Below are positions 36,001 to 48,250 of a DNA stretch of 64,000 nt, in pieces (the first letter of the stretch is position 1; each line of letters opens with the position of its first letter). The notes below the pieces were generated by a model. It saw only the letters and a list, made by a program, of their open reading frames with translations, ran no database searches and was not told the DNA's origin. The position numbers and the translations under genes were made by a program. The stretch lies in assembly GCA_033439265.1 (NCBI GenBank), contig JAVTVX010000013.1, positions 18,952,500-19,016,499 on the forward strand, written 5' to 3'. Origin of the DNA: Dillenia suffruticosa. Taxonomy: Eukaryota > Streptophyta > Magnoliopsida > Dilleniales > Dilleniaceae.

Positions 36001-39000
36001 AACTCTCAACATCCAAAAACACAGTCAAATTGCCTCTTTTTTTTTCCTCTCTCTCTCTCCCAAAATAAATAGCTTATTTGTCACTGTCCTAATTTAATGA
36101 TGTTACCTAGTCACACCCTTCTTTGCCTTTCAAAGGGTCAGTAAAGAGCAAGATGAATAAGAAGCTTACATTAGTTCTCTTCCAAAAGTAGCTTTTACTA
36201 ATGTCTACCTATAAGTGTGGAGGATCCCTAAAAATGGTCATAGTAGGAAGGGTATTAGTTATATGCTAGTGCTTTTTTTTTTATTGATAGATAATTATAT
36301 TAAGGGCAAAGAAGAATGTATGATAAGACCAAGGATAAGAAATCCTTGGAAAAGAAGAAATAAAATAACACAAGAACAAAAGGAGAACTAGTCTCAAACC
36401 CACCTCAACACTTCTAAGCTAAAACCAAAAAAGACCCTCGACTACAATCTGAACCCAAAGAGGAAAAGATCACCAAAAAAAAAAACAATTGTCAACCCGC
36501 TTTCTTCCAACATCCCAAGGCAGCCCCCAACCCCTGTCCCCAATTAAACACCTGCAATCTGCCTGAGCTACCCATTACAATGCCCTCAAATATCCTCCCC
36601 TCCCCTCACCTTTCTTTTATCCCTTTTCCTTCCAGTTACATAAATGAGAAGATCGAACATGGCTTCTAATGAGGCACTAATAGGTTCAGACCATCTCAAG
36701 CCCAAATTATAAAGAGTCCATTCCTGGATTTCCGTGTAATCCTTTGGAACAATAACTGTGGGTGGTTTTCCAAGAACAGAATAACTTCGGGCATCATTCC
36801 GAAATTCCTGTCCTAAAAAAAGAATCAGTTAACTGAACCTCCTCAATTGAACCCTCGACACCTGAATCACTTGAAATATCATTCTTAAGCTCCCAATTTT
36901 CCTCCAATAGTGTTTCATCTGCAGACCCCGTAAAATATTGGAATTCATCCTCCAAATCACTATTCAAAACAACTTCTCTCTCAATCTCGTGCTCAGACCT
37001 GTCTCCAAATCCAACAATGCATTTCTTTGTTTCATCTGTCAACTACACAAAGGATATCTAGTGGGTATCTTAAATTATAAGTAGAAATAGAACCCCCCCC
37101 CAAGGAAGATGAAAAAAAAAAGAGCAATCAGTCTCTTACCGTCACCCACCAAAAGGAATAGAGTGCAGTGCCATTAGGACGTGATGATACAACCATTGAC
37201 CAACAAAGAAATAAAGTTGGTAAATTATTCATAAATAAGATAAGTCTTGAAAAGCATACCTTCATATGCCACTTCTTTAAACTCAATTTGTTGCCTGAGT
37301 TCAGCTACATGCGTAACCTAGCCCAAAGATCAAATTAAAAGACTTGGTTATTAGAGTTGGCAAAGCAATATTGGGACAGTTTAATAATATTCCGTGCAAA
37401 GTTCCACAAAAATAACAAACTCAGCAAGATGGAATATTAACAAAACTAGGTTCCAAATTATGCTTATAAATCACTAAATGCAAGGTGAAATAGAGAAAAG
37501 ACAAACCACTCACAAGTTGCTAGAAAATATTTGGCACATCAGGGTGGATGATTGACATTGGAAATAGCCACCTAGAATATTAGTCAGATATGATCCAATC
37601 ATAAGCAGCTAATAATTGAGATTAATCCGCTTGACATTTCAAAAGCACATACACCAATCATATGATCAGCTTCTAGTCTACAAGGGGCTTTGTTGGAAAA
37701 ATTGTGATATATAAAAGATGCAGGGACACCCAACGATGAAGTGCTGTTAAATGTTGACTTCCCTATAACAGCTACATTGTGGGTATACATAACATGGCCA
37801 GAAGAACATTAATATGATACAAGGCCAGTCAGATGTAATATCTGTCCCATCACTTCCACAAACTCCTAATTCAGATCAGTTGCACCAGATCAAAGGTGGC
37901 TTTAGGTGGCATGGGATAAGCATCTTAGGGAGATAGAAAATATCAATAAGAATTTCTATCACTCACATGCTCAAAACAATTCAGTGTAATTCACATGCTT
38001 TGACTGGTATTAATAAATTTGAGAGAAAGTGGTAAGAGAAAGGGGAATTTTGATGCATACATGAAAGAGTCTCACATTGGAGGGCAGGAGGCCTCATTGT
38101 GGAGGACAGGATGGGAGCGGATTGTTGAGTCTGAGCTGTGATTAAATAATGGAAGGAAGAGAGTAATCAAAGTTCATGGTGGTAGTATAAGATGATATTT
38201 TTCCTCCGAGCTGTTCAAAACTCCTTTTCAACCAGATTCAAATCATGTCAATTCTAAAGTGTGATAAGGATTGGAATGGGAACTCCCCATCTCACTTTAA
38301 AAATAAGTCTACAAGTTTATACTATTACAAATTAAGTTAGCAGAGTACCCAGTTAGCAGTTAGATATGAATATAGATTTTTGATTGCTTCTAAATAAGAA
38401 TTCCTTCAAAAGAGTTAAAGAGATGGACTAGAGAGATGTTGCACAATCTCAGAATCTAGCAAGGGTGAAAATATTCAGTTTCACAATTCTTGAACTCAAC
38501 ATTGCAAGATCCTAGTTTGCCCCCAGTCAGTATAGGATTTGTGGCTTTGAAGATCAACTGGATTTCAAATATGAGCAAACTGCTGCTTGGACTCGACTAT
38601 AAATATGGTCTACCTGCTGTGTTGTTTGCATCTAGGATTTGATTCTTTGTCTTTCTTTGTAGGCTTAGGTTCAAACTTAAGGCCCTTGACTCAACAATTG
38701 CTCAAGGAGTCCAAAATAGGTCAGGTTTTAATGGTAAGCAATCAATCCAGAAGTCTTAAAATGGACTTATTTAGATTCCCATTTTGCAAATAAAAATGTA
38801 TGATGGACATTTGGTAATGGTAGATAACAAACTAGACATTTTGATACAGCCAAGATATATATGTGGTTCAATTTGATCTCAATCAAGTTGACAAACTTAC
38901 TGAGAGTAACTTGGTTTTCCACTATCCAAATCATTGGTGACTATTTTTTGGGCCCTAAAACCACTAAACTTTGGCACATAATACATCACTCAACCTTAAA

Positions 39001-42000
39001 TTTCTTAATGCTTTCATTGAGTTCAATCAAGTAAACATGACACATAAAAGTGAACTAAATTACTTGAGAGCTCCAACCCAACTTGTACAAAATTTAAGTG
39101 AAATAGATTGAGAGGATAAGTATTTCTGTATACCTCTTCTTCAAGGTTCCTCTGTGCAGAGGCCAGAGTTCTTGCAAGATCAGCATTTACAGTCTGCAAC
39201 CACCTTATGCCTTTAGTCATCAAGTATAAATTGAAAGACAAATAAACACACACAGTAAAAGCAAGCAGATTAAAATGTTAATGCCAACTCAACAACTACG
39301 TCTAGGTCAAATAATTACTATACCTCAAGTTTGGCCAATCTTGCAAGAGCTTCCATTCTAGTGGTATTGTGTTTCTGCTTTTCTAGCTCAACAGCTTCCA
39401 TTTTTTCCATCATGTTCATTTGCAGTTCTGAAGCCTGAAGACAAAATACAAGAAAAATTAATTTGCAAATGAATTGCAATTCACACAAACGACACACACA
39501 CAAAATGGAAGAATAATGCATTTAAATTTATTTACAGAAATGTATCTCCAGAAGGATGTAAACCCTTCCGGTCACATTTTCCCATACATGCAATAGAATT
39601 TTTCTTCAATCATCCTTATTACTACATCTTGAATGAGAAGATTGCCTGGCACTTTTGTTGCATTCTGTTCAGAATCATGCTAGACAGCTAATATCAGCCT
39701 CACTCTTGAAATGCTATTTAATCCAAAAGCACTGCCTCAAATAGATGCTGAATTTGGGCCTTATTTGAAATTGTTTGGTTAATTCATTTATGGCTGTCCA
39801 TAAGTGGCTCGAACCCCCAACTAAGAGGGCACTCTTTGGTGCCATCCAATGATTGTTCTTCACCCATAAACTTATATAAAGGAGAAAGCAATGTACTTTG
39901 AAAATTTGCAATATTTCTTCATTAGTGTCCTTTGCAATAATACGCATTTACATAGAGCCAAAGGGATGCAAGCCTCACAACTTAGAAGTTATAAAGAAAA
40001 TCACGAAGTTGATTTATACCAAAATCATCACAGGGAATCAGAAAGAGCATATAAAATGGATCAAACGTTTATCCTTTTTTTTTTGTTTTGGTCTTCACCA
40101 ACCGGTATCCAAATTACCCGACTAATCCACTTCGAGTATGTGGGGTCCAATTTAGGGGCTATCTCCTAATACCTGTTTTTTCATTTCCAATACTCAAATT
40201 CGAGATCTTGATTAAGGGAGTCTAGTTGCCTGTCACTAGATCCAAACATATATCTATAAACCATTAAAGGGACCTTTCATTCTCCTCCAAAAATCTCCAT
40301 TGCCTAAAGACTAACCCCCCCTCCCAAAAAATTCTACAATCCAAATAACAATAGTGCCTCCCCGACCCCACATCCCCATGGTATCACGGATACGCAGGTA
40401 ACCAAAAAACATAAAAAATTAATTAAACAGGCTATCATAAGGGCTAGACTCATGGCTAAGAAAGTGTATGATCAAATATTTCTCATGCATCTCTGCACAT
40501 GGGGCACAATAACACCAGTAAGAGGTGACTTGGCTTTGAAATTACTCAAATAATCAAATTTAAAGTAGCTTCACCCTCACTTTTGGAAACGTACAAGGAT
40601 GTTTTTCAATAAATGGAGGCAATTGCTATGCATGAAACTTCATTCGTAGTACTACAACAAAATTGCCCCTCCTAACTCTTTCAAACCTCCTGAGGTGCTC
40701 TGTCTCCACTCTCCTGAAAACCTGCCTTACTTGAGACACGTGGCAGTGATTGTGATGACTCTTTCTCTCTCTTCTCAACAACTTGAAAATTTGCATCTTA
40801 CTGTGACTATATCCCGCACCATTCTTTTCCAGGGACAATAAAGTACATACCTGACTTGATCAGTTCTACAGTATTTGTTTATTTTTTTTTGAAAGAAAGA
40901 TCAGTTCCCCACTTTTAACCGTGCTTTGGCAAACTAAGCAGCGGTGAAAAACAATATAACAAATGTATTGTACTCACAATGGAATTTCTTTTGTTTCTTC
41001 TAATGAATGGATCTGCTCAGAAAGCCTCTAACTCCTTTGATTTTCCACCAAGTCAAAAAGTTATCGCACTTTACATTTTTCTAATTCCCCAACCACATGC
41101 ATTTTCCCCATCTTTTTCCTTAATATATTAAATATTTCACATTCAAAGTGAATCACATTCCCACTGCTCCCACATTTGCAATTGCACACATAAAGACATA
41201 AAAAAAATTGCAAGAAGCCTCTGACTCCTAGTCCTACAAGCAAAAAGTGGAGCTTTAACCAAAACATGCATCCATTAAAAGGAAGCAAAGAAAAGCAAAG
41301 ATCTAAAGAGTGGTTCTTCAAGATGAACCATCAAGCAAACAAGAAAGATCCCAAATATTTCAACACTCTCCTAGCTTTCCAATTAAGAAAGGGATATCCT
41401 TAAGATACATTAATCTCATTAGAGATATGTATGAGGGAGTTGTAACCAGTGTAAGAACTTCCGGTGGTTTGAGCAATAGTTTCCCTATTAACATTAGACT
41501 CCATCAAAGTTCGGCATTAAATCCCCTCCTCTTTGCAATAGTGATAGACGAAATCACAAAAAATATCCAAGATGAAATACCATGGTGTATTCTTTTCGCA
41601 GATGATATAGTGCTAGTTGATGAATCTAGGGAGACTGTTCGTGCTAAACGAGAGAAAGTGAAATCTAGAGAATTTAGATTGAGTAAATCGAAAACCGAAT
41701 ATATGAGAAGTAGGTTTAGCGACAGTTATCGGAATGATGAAAAAACGATTGGGTTAGATAAGCAAAAAATACCCAAAAATGAACGATTTAAATATCTAAA
41801 TTCTATCATTCAAAATGATGCAATACAGATGGAAATGTGAACCATAGGATCCAAGCGGGATGGATGAAATGGAGAAAGGCATCCGGAGTTCTTTGCAATC
41901 GCATGATACCATTGCATTTGAAGGAAAAATTCTACGGAACCACCATTAGACCCACACTATTGTATGATACTGAGTGATAGACTATTAAATAACAACAAGA

Positions 42001-44544
42001 ACAAAAGAGGATGGTTAGGTAGATATATGAAAAAACTAGAAAAGATAGAATTAGAAATGAAGAAATTTGTAATAAGTTGGGAGTTAATTCAACTGTAGAA
42101 AAAATGCGAGAGTATCGTCTGGAGTGGTTTAGGCATGTGCAAAGAAAACTCAAAGATGCACCGGTTAGGATAGCCGAAAACTTAAATATAAGAAATTTAG
42201 TAAAACGTAGAAGTAGACCGTTGAAAACTTGGATGCAAGTTATTCGCAAAGGCATGGAAGTTAAGGGTTTAGAAGAGAACATGGTCTTGGATAGGAATGA
42301 ATAGCGTAGAAGAATTCGCACAAATTAAACCAATATATTTTAGATATTTATCTATTGATTTATTAATTTATTTTTTTTCTTTTCCTTTTTAGTTTTATAT
42401 TATTTTATTTTATTTCATTTTTATTTATATATTTTTTTTATTTTTTATTTTTTATTTCTTTATTTCACTTTTCTTTTCTCTATCTTTTTCAAATTTATCT
42501 CTCAAATGATCGACTTTAAATATTGTGATTAAAACTCAATTTGTTGTTGTTTTCCTAGCTTTCCAAACTCTTTCATATATGATCATCAGTCCACACATAT
42601 AATCTACACCACAATTGCAAGCAATCAGCACTCTCCAGAATATGTCGGTCCAAATATAAATTTCCACGGCCTCTATAAGTGTCTAACAATATTACCCGGA
42701 TAAACTTTCAAACATGTGCATTGAACCAAGAAGGGTTCAAATTTTGAAGTTGGACACATTAGAAGAACAATTATATACAAGTATTGGCTCTTCAAGAGAT
42801 TTCTTTTGAATTTCAATCGAATTCATTCCTTTACCCAATTTAATATAAATTGAATGAAAATGGACATATATTAAAAGTTTTGTCAGCTTCAACATTTTCA
42901 AATATTTAATATTGATTAAACAGATTTTTGGATCTTTTTTGGGGCATTATTTCTAAATGTGATATAAAATTAGAACACCAACTATTATAAGTAGTTTTGC
43001 CTAAATCAGCCAGAAGTATATCAGCTCTCCACACAAAAAACCCTCCAGGCCAGACAAAAGACTCTGAAATTGTCACAAATATCTTACTCAAACCCTCCAC
43101 AATTAAGGTCAATGAATAGAATATTATTGGAACTCTGCCAAAGCCCCTAGAAGATTTAAAAGAAACACAATTGGGCTTGGCAAAGTAGAAACTCTTTGAG
43201 TTTCCAAGAAAAACCTTAAGACCCAAGTTTTACATCCAAGAATCTGTGCAAAAATAAGTGGCCAACTGTTAGCAAGTCCTAAATTTAGATTTCTTATGAT
43301 TAGAAAATCAGGGGAAGTTGTTCTTGCCCAGATCATAAGCCAGTTATTCTTGAGTTTCCATGGTAAGCTTCCTACAAGAATTATTTGTTATGTTATTTAA
43401 TGATGAAATTGATTGGCATTTTTAGAAGCATAACATCAAATTTAGTTTCCAAGTTCCTAAGCAAAATAACTTGAGAGATAATGTGCATCAATAGAAACAT
43501 GAATATATAATGAAGCCATGACTCACACCATGTATAGAAAACACACACGAATACCTCTTTCACTTGTTGTTTAGCCCGCTCTTCAAGTATCTTCACCAAG
43601 CTCTCCTTCTCCCCCTCTAACTTAGCAACAAGATTCTCGCGCTCCTTAATCGCCTCAGCCACTTTAGCAGCTGCTTTTGCAGCTAGAATCTCCTTCCTCC
43701 TCCTCGCTCTCTCCTCCCTTTCACGCTCACTTTCTAAACCTGACGTAGACCCCGAATCAGACTCTGAATCTGATTTCTCATCACTAGCTGATGAGGAAGC
43801 CTTCTTCAGGTCACGAGAACCAGTTCTCCCAAAACCCACATTGATCTCCTTCACTACCCCATCACTACTCAACCAACTCTCCCCTTCTTCCACAACCTTC
43901 TTCTCGTCATCTTTCCCATTCACCGAACCTGGCCTAGACTCAAAACCAGTTTTCCCAGTTTTCTCCTTCTCAACAATACCCACCACACCATTTTTCTCAT
44001 TACGATCATTTTTGTGCTCTACATTTTCAGGCTTGCGTGACCTAACCCTAGAATCTTTACCAGAGCCAATGCTAGATCTCTGTGTGGACTTCAACGCACC
44101 AGTACCACTCTTTGAAACCCTAGCATCTCTCAATTTACCCCGAATCGTCCCCGATAATCCATTGCCACTTTTCGGTGGATTGGGCGTTGAAAGTAACGCA
44201 GTCCAATCACTATCAGAGAGCGTGGGCTTAGAATTAGGGTTTGAATTAGAAGTAGACTTATTAGGAGAAACTGCATCAGCAATTTTGCCAATACTTTCTC
44301 TATTTCCGTCAGTAGTATTCAAATTGGGATCTCTGAGAAACTTCCCCGGAAGTTTATAACTCGCCGGGGACTTCTTCTTCAACTGATCTTTTAAAGACAC
44401 ATTGCTTGACGATCTTGTAGGACTCTCCTGATCTGCTGTTTCCGATTTAGACTCCTCGTTCTTGCCTAATGACTCCGCCGCTTGCTGATCGATCTGTAAA
44501 GCACAAATTGGAACAAATGTGAGAGAGAGATAGAGAGGGAGAGG

Positions 44545-44585
<41 letters not shown>

Positions 44586-44643
44586 TTGCCTGTTGAAGGA
44601 AGGTTTCCGCAACTTTAAGTTTCGAAGAGATCCAATTCGCCAT
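33067..44643 (-). CDS. GC2: Golgin candidate 2-like coiled-coil Golgi protein
   Basis: Ten exons, 5' to 3' on the minus strand: 44643-44590, 44493-43555, 39434-39324, 39193-39134, 37317-37260, 35166-35114, 34955-34863, 34158-34033, 33573-33526, 33432-33067. They total 1908 bp, 635 residues plus stop. Arabidopsis GC2 is about 668. The start MANWISSKLKVAETFLQQ and the end match GC2 almost exactly, and an in-frame ATG nine codons upstream (44670) is the less likely start. Order: a Ser/Lys-rich disordered region (about residues 19-270), a long coiled coil (about 280-560), then a C-terminal membrane anchor KLWAVVYLVCLHFWVIYILM and a short tail SGAVISLQNLNNTGV. Golgins of this tail-anchored type tether vesicles at Golgi membranes; that role is family knowledge. 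Intron 1 is GC-AG and in frame. Intron 2 is 4.1 kb because it hosts mobile elements. Confidence 0.95.
36272..37060 (-). mobile_element. Probable retroposed sequence in golgin intron 5
   Basis: A T tract at about 36273-36283, followed by ATTGATAGATAATTATATTAA, reads on the minus strand as the 3' end and A tail typical of plant LINEs or their passengers. Upstream on that strand are open stretches (for example MTDETKKCIVGFGDRSEHEI at 37042-36794) that I cannot assign. Similar words ATATGCTAGTG (about 36260) and ATATCTAGTG (about 37054) could be a decayed target duplication. Identity and edges are uncertain. Confidence 0.35.
40074..40238 (-). mobile_element. SINE family A, copy 3, in golgin intron 2
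   Basis: A T tract (40074-40084) precedes the family phrase CGGTATCCAAATTACCCGACTAATCC and a later ATACTCAAATTCGAGATCTTGATTAA-type tract. Imperfect flanks, GATCAAACGTTTATC (about 40059-40073) and GATCCAAACATATATC (about 40239-40254), look like an aged target duplication. It lies in the same direction as the golgin transcript. Confidence 0.6.
41383..42552 (+). pseudogene. RTE-type LINE, 5'-truncated, in golgin intron 2
   Basis: The plus strand carries a reverse transcriptase fragment: SLRYINLIRDMYEGVVTSVR, then the catalytic-site tract CILFADDIVLVDES (about 41590-41631) with FADD, then FRLSKSKTEYM, then a 3' region reading EYRLEWFRHVQRKLKDAPVR in a shifted frame. This order is that of plant RTE-clade LINEs. 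The 3' end is a short TTG repeat (TTTGTTGTTGTT), typical of RTE. A perfect 14-bp target duplication, TCCTAGCTTTCCAA, flanks it at 41369-41382 and 42553-42566, so the insertion is 1170 bp. Stops and frameshifts make it dead. It is antisense to the golgin gene. Confidence 0.9.
44494..44589 (-). other. GC-AG intron 1 of the golgin gene, 96 bp and in frame
   Basis: The exon-intron junction reads CAACAG|GCAAGA and the acceptor reads TTTACAG|ATCGAT. A GT donor that joins LQQ to IDQQAAES is absent, and the GC2 family reads straight across this point. CAG|GCAAG fits the strict GC-donor consensus. The intron is a multiple of three with no stop, so retention would insert 32 residues rich in Ser, Leu and Pro. 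A GA/CT microsatellite (44521-44581) fills most of it. Confidence 0.8.
44521..44581. repeat. (GA)n microsatellite within golgin intron 1
   Basis: A nearly continuous GA tract of about 60 bp reads as CT on the gene strand, forming a long polypyrimidine stretch in a 96-bp intron. Confidence 0.9.
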
Positions 44644-44670
44644 TTCTTGATTCAGGGATTCATCACACAA

Positions 44671-45495
44671 CCCAAAAAAACGTTTTGCAGCGGGAGGGAA
44701 GGACGTGAAGTGGGGGAAGGTGGGGGTGTGCTAAAGCCACGTAGTTATGTTGGATGAGATTTGACAGACGGAACTTTATGTGCCACGTTGGTATTTGATG
44801 TAGATATGGAAATATTGACGGTGATTAGAGTTTCGGTGAGTGTAAAGGTGAAAATGGAGTTGGTGCGATGCGTTTTTGTATTTATGATGATGGTAACAAC
44901 CCGTTTTACGGTTTTATCCGCATCGATGAGACCATTTCGCCACCAAGCCTTCCGCCCAACGGCACGCAGATTTCTTCCCAAGATATTGTCCTCTCTCCGT
45001 ACAGTGCTTCGACCACGACCAAAGAAGAAATTACTATTTTTTTTTTGAATAGTAAGAAGTTACAAAGCACAAAAACTTTTTAATATTAATATTTCTCAAT
45101 TTTAAAAATATTTCCTATTTTCAAAACATTCAACAAATCGTATTAATTTATATTTATATAAAAATTCTTATTTCCTATAATTATATGTTTTTCTATATTT
45201 AATATTTATTTATTTATTTATTTATAATTTTATGTTTTATATTAATCATCTTATAATTAATGATTACATATTTAATTATTTTAAACTTTTATTATAAAAT
45301 ATAACTATTTTATTATTTTCATAAAATAATTAATATTTATACAAAAATTCTTATATTTTTATATTTACATATTTACTCATATTTTTATTTTCTATATTTT
45401 TATAAAATATTGTTTCGTCATATCATTTCATTTTCGTTTTCATTTTCCCATTTCATTTCTATGCAACATAGGTAGATAGTAAAACTTATCCTTGG
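44671..45495. other. Golgin upstream flank
   Basis: Promoter-side DNA of the golgin gene, AT-rich beyond about 45040, with TTTA repeats near 45206-45222. The open frames at 44745-45083 are short and unrecognised. Confidence 0.4.
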
Positions 45496-45509
45496 TTAGT
45501 AAGGTTTCT

Positions 45510-45725
45510 TTTTTTTTTGATACCATATCTTGACTATCGCTCGGTATTTAGGGTTTCGTTCCGATTAATCCGAACTGACCTGCAGTGGCTTCTTTCGGAG
45601 GGCAGGTCTCCCAACGGAAAACGCTCCATGCACATGAGGGTTCGATACTCCTAGTGAGAGTAGAATCTCGATTATGTTCAAAAGTATTCAACCCCACATT
45701 CAGTTGAAACAATCCACGTTGATGA
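45510..45725 (-). mobile_element. SINE family A, copy 4 (reference copy)
   Basis: A 216-bp element with a T tract at 45510-45518 (minus-strand A tail) and the family phrase CGGTATTTAGGGTTTCGTTCC followed by GATTAATCCGAACTGA. A box-B-like GGGTTCGATACTCC lies at about 45638-45651. Flanks carry a 14-bp duplication with one mismatch: TTAGTAAGGTTTCT (45496-45509) and TTAGTAAGATTTCT (45726-45739). Confidence 0.75.
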
Positions 45726-45987
45726 TTAGTAAGATTTCTATGAAACTATTATAAAAATCACAACTCGGTGGTGATCATTTGTCTAAATTATGGGAGAGTT
45801 AACAAGGTTAAAAATTTTCTAGATTTGAGTCCTCTTTGGAAGAGTGGAGACCACGGCTTTTAATCACAGGCATTGGCTTGTTTAGAAGGAGAACATTGTA
45901 GAAGTCACGGGAGCTTTTTACGAAAATAATGATATTTTTATTCAAAATTATTTAAATAGTGTCATTTTTTTTCTTTCCCAATGTAGT

Positions 45988-46134
45988 GATGTCACGATCT
46001 AAGGTCGCAACATCTACCGTAGAAAATTACGCATTTAAAAAAAATAAATAACTAATGTCATGGTCTATAATCGCAACATCAGTTGCGCAGTCTCTAATAG
46101 CAACATGTATGTCACGGTTGCAGACCGTGATATC
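45988..46134. repeat. 27-bp palindromic repeat array, left (four units)
   Basis: Units lie at 45988-46014, 46054-46080, 46081-46107 and 46108-46134, the last three directly abutting. Each is an imperfect palindrome with left arm near GATGTCRCGGTCT, one central base and the complementary right arm. They are positioned just inside the inverted end of the MULE-like element. Confidence 0.85.
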
Positions 46135-46366
46135 TGTTGCCCTACACACCCAACTACATGTACATTGCACCAAACTCCACACATCCACACATCCCTGCAT
46201 TGCACCAAATACCAAACACCAACCTCCACACATCCCCTATACTATCCTATGCACTGTACGTACATATATCCAAGGACGATTTCCTTAGGTGCCATATGTC
46301 CAAATGACTGGAGTGTGTCCCATTTTCTATCTTTGATATAACAAACTCGAGTATCTATTCTTTCCA

Positions 46367-46406
46367 CAGTGAGGACGTAAGATACACAGTGAGGACGTAA
46401 GATACT
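46367..46406. repeat. 20-bp tandem duplication
   Basis: A phrase of the form CACAGTGAGGACGTAAGATA appears twice in direct succession inside the MULE-like element. Confidence 0.8.
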
Positions 46407-47874
46407 ACTAAATGAATATTTTCAAGCGAATAGCACTACACCATAAAAAAATTATAAGTACAAAAACATTATAAACACAACAAAAGTAATATTAAACGAC
46501 ATAGTTCTTTTGATTTGTTAAATATGTCATGTTGTCTGTCGTCGGCCAAAATTCCTACTGATACTGATGTATAATGCCAATCAACATGCGTGTGATTTGA
46601 TGATACCAAGCCATGTAATCATGTGTCATCATAACATCACCATAACACTCATCTCTGATGATAATATGATGTCAATGGTTATCTCACGACTATAAATGTA
46701 TCGCATGTTCTCTCGTCCAATCTCGACTAATTCTCTTATGTTGATCAGTCCAATGTAACTCCATGTCGGTATATATGAGTAAAGGAATAGTTTGCTACAA
46801 ACCAAACTGTCGAAAAACTCTTTCAGGAAAATAATACCGGACGATCTCATTTTCTTCCATGGGTGGATCAACATGTGTATTCATAATTGGTTTTTGCTCT
46901 AAGAAAAGTTCAATAGATGTCAAATTCGGAATATATTTTGACAGTGATAACGCCTCTGACAAAAATTCATCATCTTTCATTGATCATATGCAATACAAAA
47001 GAGAATGATCAGACTAAAAAAGATATTTACATGAAACATTTAGTTTGAATTGTCTAAAATCAATCTAATTTCTACGATACAATATATATATAAAATTCTT
47101 TCATCGAACATTGTTATGAACCACAGCACCAGTTTTAGGCCTACACTACTGATATTCATTTTTAGGTCCACCAATTTAACCCCCTAATAATGCACCATCC
47201 TTACACGGTTATCACCCATATCTTTTTTTTTATCAATTACAATAACAACCGATACAAAATTAACACCTTTAGTACTATGTATAATAGCATGAATATTAAA
47301 ATTGATTTGCAAATAGTATGAACGTCAAACAACATGAACATTAATCAGCATGAACATCAGTATTGATTGACAACTAGTATAAATATTCATAACATTGATT
47401 GTAATTGATAGAAATCATGAGCATCAGCATGAACATCATGAACATTAGCACATCGGCATTTATATAATTACAATTTTTTTTTCTCTTTTCAAACATTCAT
47501 AACATTGCAATATTAAAAACCATGAACAAACGGTATGAAAGAAAAGTTTCAACAAGTTTTTTTTGTTCTTTTATTTTATCATTTTATTTTTTTTCTAGCA
47601 TGAACAACAAGAAAAAAGATGCATCAACAGTTCGCATAGTTCGCACATTGTTATTCAATCTAGAACATGAAAAGAAACCCATTCACAACTCATTCTCAAT
47701 TCAACCCTAAGTCAAAAGGATTGAAGCAGCTACGCAGATACAAAGGAACCCTAAAGTCTTGCATACAAACAGTAGAAACAAAAAAAAAGATTGTGAATGT
47801 TACCCGATCGACAATCTAAAGCAAAAGAAACTTGAAGAAATTGAAGCCAAACAACCCCGATCTATGCTTCTGCA

Positions 47875-48125
47875 CTTAGGTTTCATTGTGGGAGGGAGGG
47901 AGGTGGATGGAGAATGAGAAAGAACAAGAGGGAGGCGGAAGGAGAAAAGAAAATAGAGAAGTTAGAGTTTCTGATTTTTCCCCCAATGAGGTTGCGGTCT
48001 TACTTTCCACTTAGGGTTCCGTCATGGAACGGAGGGAGGTTGAAGGAGAACGCGAGGGAGGCAGAAGGAGAGAAAAAACAAAAGATTTAGAATTTCTGAA
48101 TATAACCCGATGAAGTCACAGTCTA
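47875..48125. repeat. Diverged tandem duplication of about 120 bp
   Basis: The tract CTTAGGTTTCATTGTGGGAGGG...AGAGTTTCTGATTTTT is repeated as CTTAGGGTTCCGTCATGGAACGG...AGAATTTCTGAATATA. Each unit ends near a copy or half copy of the 27-bp palindrome (half copy at about 47986-48002). Confidence 0.55.
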
Positions 48126-48250
48126 AGATCGTGACATCATCTTTTTTTTTTAAATGGCGACGTGATGTTGCAGTCTTAGACCGTAACATCATCTTCTTCT
48201 TTTTTTTTTTTAAATGGTGACTTGATATCGCGGTTTCAAATCGCAATATC
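48112..48250. repeat. 27-bp palindromic repeat array, right (three units)
   Basis: Units lie at 48112-48138, 48164-48190 and 48224-48250 and share the left-array consensus. T-rich spacers of 25-33 bp separate them. Being palindromic, they have no direction, so both element ends present the same sites. Confidence 0.85.

Noticed and set aside
39891-40169. Two overlapping short frames in a golgin intron
   Set aside because: They cross the SINE left border and have no protein resemblance.
41932-42321. 129-codon minus-strand frame
   Set aside because: Antisense to the RTE LINE 3' region, with no family match.
43841-44359. 172-codon plus-strand frame
   Set aside because: Antisense shadow of golgin exon 2; its Ser/Pro/Leu bias mirrors the disordered golgin region.
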